IMG/VR virus record: IMGVR_UViG_3300031696_000076
Span: 1 to 21,494 of that record
Length of the DNA stretch: 21,494 nucleotides
Origin: a virus
Direction: 5' to 3' (one strand)
The position numbers and the translations under genes are program-made. The notes under the pieces were generated by a model. That model saw only the letters and a list, made by a program, of their open reading frames with translations. It made no database searches and was not told the DNA's origin. The stretch's first letter is position 1. Each line of letters starts with the position of its first letter. Shown in pieces: positions 17,108 through 21,494 of the stretch.

Positions 17108-18484
17108 CTATGTAGATGCGTTTGGCGCACTTGAATCATTTGTTGAACCCGAATTAGCGCCATCCCCAGTATCCATCGATGTTGTTGGATGAGTATGAGT
17201 ATGTAATGTAACGGTATTAGATGTAATATTACCGGCTGGTAGATCAATACTTCCTGTAGGTGAATCCAATGTCATAGAAGTAAGAGCGTCAATATCCATT
17301 GTATTAGCTGATGTTGTTTGACTACCGATAATACCAATAATTTGATTTGTATTAACGCTTAACGTATAATCTTTAAGAGAGGTATGACTAAATGTACCAG
17401 CGTTCATAACACTAATATTATTCAAAACAGTCGTTCCCATATTATTTGTTATAGCAGAAGTAAAGTCATTACCAACAGTTAACAGTTTATCGTTTATCGT
17501 ATTAGTAGTAGAGTTATTCATAACACTTAGGTTATCATCAACACCAATATTAGTAGATCTACTTCTGATAACTTCTGTTTCAATATTACCACCAATCTTC
17601 TGTTGTAAAGAACCTTTGATATTCATTGTCATATCTTTCTCTACTTGAAGATGATAGTTACCATAGACCATCTGTCTTAAATCACCATCAACTGTCATAC
17701 TACAATTGCCTTTGATATGGATATTCTTATTACTAAATACTACTTCATAATCATCACCAACAATTTTTACGCTGCGTGTACCATCGTTATAGATTTCTTC
17801 GTAAGATCCAGCAGTATGTGATCGTTGCGTACGTTCAAATCCTGGTGTGTCATCGATTTCTGTTATATGCCCGGACTCTGATTGATTAACTTTATTGTAC
17901 GGATAATCAGGAACATGGCCATTCAATGGAGGAAGTTCAGCCCAAGGAGTTTCTGCATAATATGCATCAGATTTATCGACAGATACAGAAGGAATTTTAG
18001 GTGGAACTGCTACTTGAATAGGAGAAATTGCTGTGCTTGGAAGTCTCTTATCTAAAGCATCGCTTACTTCATACTTACTTTGTCGAGCCGCGAAGTTTAC
18101 ATCTGATTCTGTTTCATATTCTGATAACGGATAATCCTCTCCAGTGAAACCTAAACTCTTTGATCGAGGAGAATTCTTAGATGCAATAGAGCCCATGATA
18201 ATTGGATCTTGTGCTGAAGCCCCATCTCTAAAAAACCCTACAACCCATGAACCTTCCATCAAACCATGTGGGGTATCACCTATACCAGATGTGCCAGATG
18301 AAGTTGTAGGTAACATGACAGTAGCCCACGGTAGATCATCAACACTAATAGATCCTGTATCTTCTGTATGAAATCCAAAGCATCTAACTTTTACTCTATT
18401 CATTTCTTCAGGATCAAATCGATCTTCTACTACTCCGGTGAACCAAGTAAAACCACCACCCATAAATTGATCAATATTATTCAT
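17108..18484 (-). CDS. gp5: Baseplate spike gp5, without lysozyme domain
   Basis: A 458-residue spike protein. Residues about 13-99 form the gp5/VgrG-type OB fold (WFTGVVEDRFDPEEMNRVKV and GSWVVGFFRDG..QDPIIMGSI). A polar linker follows to about 215, then a long stretch of short repeating strands (VKIVGDDYEVVF, IHIKGNCSMTVDGD, MTMNIKGSLQQKIGGNI) to about 420, as in the triple-stranded beta helix that forms the membrane-piercing needle. T4 gp5 has 575 residues with a lysozyme domain between these parts; nothing of that size or character is present here. Near the C-terminus is HTHTHP (about 428-433), then a Ser/Asn/Gly-rich tail. The start overlaps the gp27-like stop (ATGA) and has an AAGGA ribosome site five bases upstream, so hub and spike are probably translated together. 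Confidence 0.93.
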   Translation of the reverse strand: MNNIDQFMGGGFTWFTGVVEDRFDPEEMNRVKVRCFGFHTEDTGSISVDDLPWATVMLPTTSSGTSGIGDTPHGLMEGSWVVGFFRDGASAQDPIIMGSIASKNSPRSKSLGFTGEDYPLSEYETESDVNFAARQSKYEVSDALDKRLPSTAISPIQVAVPPKIPSVSVDKSDAYYAETPWAELPPLNGHVPDYPYNKVNQSESGHITEIDDTPGFERTQRSHTAGSYEEIYNDGTRSVKIVGDDYEVVFSNKNIHIKGNCSMTVDGDLRQMVYGNYHLQVEKDMTMNIKGSLQQKIGGNIETEVIRSRSTNIGVDDNLSVMNNSTTNTINDKLLTVGNDFTSAITNNMGTTVLNNISVMNAGTFSHTSLKDYTLSVNTNQIIGIIGSQTTSANTMDIDALTSMTLDSPTGSIDLPAGNITSNTVTLHTHTHPTTSMDTGDGANSGSTNDSSAPNAST

Positions 18485-19773
18485 TTTCCTTCCGCCTTAT
18501 AAATATCATCTAAATCACATATAAAAGAATCTTTCTTTATTTGACAAGACATGATATATTCATTTCCAAATTTATGAGCTATAGATGTAACAATATAGTA
18601 CCCTGATACTAATTTATCTTTAGCTGTTTTTTGAGCCTCAATCCTAGTCACGTCTAATTCAATTTTATCTCCAACGCTAAGTTCAAAATCTCCAGCAATA
18701 TCAATTGTGACAGTCATAGTATCTAAATTGCTGATATACGCTCCGGCTTTTAGCATCGCTGGATTTGAAGGAGTGTGATAATTTGAAAACCCTTCAAAAG
18801 ATTTGCTATTAAGAGATACAAAGTAGCTTTTTGAATTGGAATATTCTTCTATATTTCTATCATCAAATTTTACTGATTTACTAAATGGGTTATTTTTATT
18901 TAACTTTTGATTGCCATTATAGTTATATGTTGGTGTACTATATTGTTTATTAGCTATATCAATAGTGTGCAACGTCGAAGCATACGCTCCTTCTGAAGAT
19001 TGAATATATTTAGACATTCCATAATCAGAGGATAGCTTTCTTATCTTTACTCTATCAACTTCATATTTGCTATCACTTCCAGGAACTTCTTTAGTAAATG
19101 GTCTATGGAAATATTTATCATGAGAATCTCTTTGTATCATGTTTTCGTATGAATCAAAAACAACACCTGACTTTAAAGTTTCATAAAAATAAAATGGAGT
19201 TGAATTATCGAATGCATTTTTAGTTAACCATGCGATTGCATACAAAGGTCTAAACTTAGGGATTATACCTTTGATACTATCAGTAGTATCTGTATTAATA
19301 GTTAATTCTTTTTCAAGAATACCTAAGTCGTCAATGCAAATTTGTTTTACAACAGGTCCAATAGCTCCCTCAAAAGATCTACATACTGTTTTTAATTGAT
19401 TCATATATGCATGCTTTGATACACATCGTAAAGCGTATGTCGATTGTCCAGGCGCCGATTTAGAAAAAGAATGAATCTCAGCAATGTATATTTCTTTTCT
19501 ATAATGCTGGGTATTACCATCTAAGCCTTTGCGACTAAACGCTATATCTATCTTTTCATTACCTGAAATTTTTAAAAGTTCTAAGGTATTAGAACCATCC
19601 AAAACATATAGTTCATATTCTAAGGATGAACGATATAAACTTTCAGTTATATCTATTTTTTTAATAATATCTCTAATATCAAATTTAGTGCCAGCGTTAG
19701 TTGTTATTTGACACTTGTCAAGATAGAAAGCACTAGGCAATATTGATTTACCATTTTCTACGAAATCAGTCAT
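18481..19773 (-). CDS. gp27: Baseplate hub protein, gp27-like
   Basis: A 430-residue protein encoded directly before gp5. T4 gp27 (391 residues) forms the trimeric ring that carries the gp5 spike and continues the tail tube. Seen here: an N-terminal beta-rich region (CQITTNAGTKFDIRDIIKKI, SLEYELYVLDGS), a helical stretch with AYMNQLKTVC, the stretch TPFYFYETLKSGVVFDSY (about 192-210), which resembles the hub-domain signature shared by gp27-type and VgrG-type hubs, and a C-terminal beta domain with LSVGDKIELDV and SGYYIVTSIAHKF. Order and the four-base overlap with gp5 support a hub partner. Similarity to T4 gp27 itself is weak by eye. The ATG overlaps the gp53 stop by eight bases and lacks a good ribosome site (only AGAG far upstream), which suggests translation coupled to gp53. 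Confidence 0.82.
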   Translation of the reverse strand: MTDFVENGKSILPSAFYLDKCQITTNAGTKFDIRDIIKKIDITESLYRSSLEYELYVLDGSNTLELLKISGNEKIDIAFSRKGLDGNTQHYRKEIYIAEIHSFSKSAPGQSTYALRCVSKHAYMNQLKTVCRSFEGAIGPVVKQICIDDLGILEKELTINTDTTDSIKGIIPKFRPLYAIAWLTKNAFDNSTPFYFYETLKSGVVFDSYENMIQRDSHDKYFHRPFTKEVPGSDSKYEVDRVKIRKLSSDYGMSKYIQSSEGAYASTLHTIDIANKQYSTPTYNYNGNQKLNKNNPFSKSVKFDDRNIEEYSNSKSYFVSLNSKSFEGFSNYHTPSNPAMLKAGAYISNLDTMTVTIDIAGDFELSVGDKIELDVTRIEAQKTAKDKLVSGYYIVTSIAHKFGNEYIMSCQIKKDSFICDLDDIYKAEGK

Positions 19774-20596
19774 TATTTAATAATCTCTGGTATTCATCTA
19801 CAAACGCTCCAATATATCTCGGATCAATGATTTTAATACTAGAACGAGCTTCATTAGCTTCAAATAAGTAGCTGCGATTTGTTTGAAATTCTAGGATATT
19901 AGAAACAGTGCCACCTGGAATAAAGTTTGCATTGGTTTCTTGTCTTCTATCTCCATCTCCAATCAAGTAATATGAGTGAGGAGCATCAATATAGTTATAG
20001 ACGTCATAGGTGTTAACATTATCTTGATCGGTAGAACCATTAACATTTTCAGTAGCTGTCGATGGTCTACCATATCCACCGGAAGATCCGATGAATGCAC
20101 CACTTACATCTTGAAGTACAAGCTGATTCATATCAGTATTCTTTTTAACTAATGTTCCTGTTGCTCCAGAAGTAGTACCAGTTATAGTTTCGCCTAATGT
20201 AAATCTACCAGCAATTGAATTTGGAGATAATCCAAAAGCAACCCCAGAATCTCCAGAATCTCCAGGACTTGGCTTAGTAGTAATAACCACACCTTCATAT
20301 TCTTCTGCCATATAATCATGTAATTTTTCTTGACTCATTGGCCATGATGCTAAGCCATCATGTAGGAAATCGTTTATAATAAAGAATGTCCAATAATATT
20401 CGGTAGTACCATATAATCTATACGATACTAAGTCAGGTCTTTCGCCGTTCTTTACTTGATAAAACGTATAGGTATTTAATTCATCAGCAAACGCTTTCAA
20501 TGGCTGCACATGTCTATAAATGTTTACTACGTTTTGAAATATACCGTTACGATCAAAGTCATATGGTATATTTGGAAATTGCTTAAAGAAGCTCAT
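19766..20596 (-). CDS. gp53: Baseplate wedge subunit gp53
   Basis: A 276-residue homologue of T4 gp53 (196 residues), which clamps inner wedge proteins in the baseplate ring. The conserved N-terminal half is clear: FPNIPYDFDRNG (7-18), NTYTFYQVKNGERPDLVSYR (41-60) and LYGTTEYYWTFFIIND (61-76), followed by W85 P86 M87 S88 Q89. The C-terminal SSIKIIDPRYIGAFVDEYQRLL is also family-like. Between them lies an extra segment at about 108-190 containing RFTLGETITGTTSGATG and LVLQDVSGAF, a small module found in other phage virion proteins and not in T4 gp53. The ATG is preceded by a perfect AGGAGG-type ribosome site formed by the end of the upstream gene, whose TAA ends one base before the ATG. Confidence 0.93.
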   Translation of the reverse strand: MSFFKQFPNIPYDFDRNGIFQNVVNIYRHVQPLKAFADELNTYTFYQVKNGERPDLVSYRLYGTTEYYWTFFIINDFLHDGLASWPMSQEKLHDYMAEEYEGVVITTKPSPGDSGDSGVAFGLSPNSIAGRFTLGETITGTTSGATGTLVKKNTDMNQLVLQDVSGAFIGSSGGYGRPSTATENVNGSTDQDNVNTYDVYNYIDAPHSYYLIGDGDRRQETNANFIPGGTVSNILEFQTNRSYLFEANEARSSIKIIDPRYIGAFVDEYQRLLNND

Positions 20597-20597
20597 C

Positions 20598-21404
20598 TTA
20601 TCCTCCTGCCGATGGTGAAGTTGATGATGAATCTTTACTATCGGAATCGCTAATATACATTAGGCCATTATCAGGATATAAATCATCTCTTGTTATAGCT
20701 CGTACTTCTTGGAATGTTAATGCTACATCTATTTCTACAGGAGCTGCGCCATCACTGTTTTTGTGAAACGAATTTCCGGTAGAGTTATATGTTGCAGTCA
20801 TATTAATAAGATATGTATCGATTATGCGTGGCATATATTTATTAACAGATTCTCCATTCATAAATTTTACTTTCCATGTTGGAGGATATTCTAAAGACCC
20901 TGCACCAAGATCCTTAGGATATAGATATTTTCTGAAAATATTTTCAATGTCTCTGGCTGTAACTGATTCAGCGGCTGACTCCGGAACTAGCTTAAACGCG
21001 AAGGCGAATGATCTAAGCACTGTACCATCAAAGGTCATTGTAGTATATGGGTTGACTATTACTGCTGAATTCAACTCAGCAAGTTGACCTGCAGACCCAG
21101 TAACTCCACCCAATCCTTTTGCCGCTTTAGTAACCTGTCCTATAACATCGGATCCGGTAATTTCGTCAGATCCTGATGCAGCATTAGCTGCGCCAGCAAG
21201 ACCTAGATTAGTAGTTCCATAAGATGCTCCGTCAGCAGAAGCTACTCCTTGAGGCATAAACAAATGAATTGATTTAAAGTCAGGAGCTCCTTTCCTAGCC
21301 ATAGTAAACTGAACATGTGGAAACCCTTTGTCGATTTTAGACCGCAATGAATCTGGAAAGGTTAGGACCTGCTTGTCTGGTTTCTTTTCGCTTTCTACCG
21401 CCAT
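20598..21404 (-). CDS. gp48: Tail-tube/baseplate junction protein, gp48-like
   Basis: A 268-residue protein, the first gene of the leftward operon. T4 gp48 (364 residues) caps the hub and starts tail-tube growth together with gp54. Family-like parts: FPHVQFTMARKG and SIHLFMPQGV near the N-terminus; NPYTTMTFDGTVLRSFAFAF (118-137), then helix IENIFRKYLYP (153-163); PPTWKVKF (174-181); and the C-terminal APVEIDVALTFQEVRAITRDDLY (221-243), which parallels the 'TFTLEITMREIITLNRASLY' type end of gp48. The middle (50-115) is Gly/Ala-rich, and the last 18 residues are Ser/Asp-rich and probably disordered. gp54 is a paralogue, so gp48 rather than gp54 rests on the C-terminal match. The ATG at 21404 has AGGAT eight bases upstream and a late promoter about 50 bases upstream. 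Confidence 0.82.
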   Translation of the reverse strand: MAVESEKKPDKQVLTFPDSLRSKIDKGFPHVQFTMARKGAPDFKSIHLFMPQGVASADGASYGTTNLGLAGAANAASGSDEITGSDVIGQVTKAAKGLGGVTGSAGQLAELNSAVIVNPYTTMTFDGTVLRSFAFAFKLVPESAAESVTARDIENIFRKYLYPKDLGAGSLEYPPTWKVKFMNGESVNKYMPRIIDTYLINMTATYNSTGNSFHKNSDGAAPVEIDVALTFQEVRAITRDDLYPDNGLMYISDSDSKDSSSTSPSAGG

Positions 21405-21457
21405 ATCTTTATCCTATATAAATAACTATACAATTTTACTATTATAGAACTATTTAT
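21405..21457. promoter_or_regulatory. Divergent intergenic control region between gp48 and gp4
   Basis: These 53 bases are the only space between oppositely oriented genes in the window. They hold the AGGAT ribosome site of the gp48-like gene and two TATAAATA octamers, one on each strand, that point towards each other. The outer parts form an imperfect inverted repeat: TATAAATAACTATA on the left and, read on the other strand, TATAAATAGTTCTATA on the right. No terminator hairpin is visible. Confidence 0.75.
21417..21424 (+). promoter_or_regulatory. Candidate T4-type late promoter for the plus-strand gp4-like gene
   Basis: The plus strand reads TATAAATA followed by ACTATAC, close to the T4 late consensus TATAAATACTATT. 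The predicted start near 21430 gives a 28-base leader to the ATG at 21458. Recognition would need a phage late sigma factor of the gp55 type. Confidence 0.65.
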
Positions 21458-21458
21458 A
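21451..21458 (-). promoter_or_regulatory. Candidate T4-type late promoter for the leftward baseplate operon
   Basis: The minus strand reads TATAAATA (21458 to 21451) followed by GTTCTATAA. The predicted start near 21445 gives a leader of about 41 bases to the gp48-like ATG at 21404. The first base of the octamer is also the A of the plus-strand start codon, so promoter and coding sequence overlap. It is the best candidate for the main promoter of the whole operon. Confidence 0.65.
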
Positions 21459-21494
21459 TGGCTTACAAAGGTAGATACACAGTAAAGAACAAAG
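21458..21494 (+). CDS. gp4: Start of a gp4-like head-completion protein (partial)
   Basis: Only 12 residues are visible before the right edge: MAYKGRYTVKNK. This matches my memory of the N-terminus of gp4 head-completion proteins in marine T4-like phages (an MAY.G.Y.VKN.KKY type start). In T4, gp4 acts with gp50/gp64-type proteins to finish the filled head before tail joining. It is transcribed away from the baseplate operon. The ribosome site is weak (AGAAC about eight bases upstream). So few residues make this tentative; a plus-strand late promoter at a sensible distance supports a real gene. Confidence 0.6.
   Translation, partial: MAYKGRYTVKNK

Noticed and set aside
18498-18505. TATAAATA on the plus strand.
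   Set aside because: It sits in the end of the gp27-like gene and points away from every gene; no plus-strand gene follows. Probably one of the chance matches expected in A+T-rich DNA.

Overview
This window is part of the late structural gene block of a tailed phage of the T4-like (myovirus) group. It encodes most of the tail baseplate and the start of a fibre-like protein. The gene set, the A+T-rich base use (judged by eye, not counted) and the low-complexity beta repeats inserted in wedge proteins resemble marine T4-like phages of cyanobacteria and SAR11-type bacteria. The host cannot be fixed from this sequence alone. No tRNA, integrase, transposon, CRISPR array or host metabolic gene is visible.

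Layout: all complete genes lie on the minus strand and read from right to left, so the first gene of the operon is at the right end. From 21404 leftwards they are: a gp48-like tail-tube/baseplate junction protein, wedge gp53, a gp27-like hub, gp5 spike (no lysozyme domain), an unrecognised 299-residue 'MSCG' protein, wedge gp25, wedge gp6, a large protein in the gp7 position, wedge gp8, a 1772-residue DUF4815/VrlC-like virion protein, a 78-residue coiled-coil protein, and a repeat-rich fibre-like protein that runs off the left edge (1420 residues visible). Genes are packed tightly: gaps are 0 to 17 bases and several starts overlap the preceding stop, so translational coupling is likely. At the far right one gene begins on the plus strand. 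Its first 12 residues look like the head-completion protein gp4.

Regulation: the 53-base space at the right end holds two perfect TATAAATA late-promoter elements pointing at each other, one per strand. Three more TATAAATA elements lie on the coding strand just before gp25, gp8 and the fibre gene. T4-type late promoters consist of little else, so these are probable late promoters, although an A+T-rich window should contain a few by chance.

Together the genes give the central hub and spike (27, 5), the inner wedge ring (53, 25, 6, the gp7-position protein, 8), the tube start (48) and peripheral host-contact parts (the 1772-residue protein and the fibre). The window is mostly a recognisable baseplate cassette. 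The less ordinary parts are the facing late promoters, the possibly leaderless gp25 mRNA, the spike without lysozyme but with a C-terminal His cluster, shared beta repeats in neighbouring wedge proteins, and the unassigned 299- and 78-residue proteins. I did not find evidence for a wholly new type of system.
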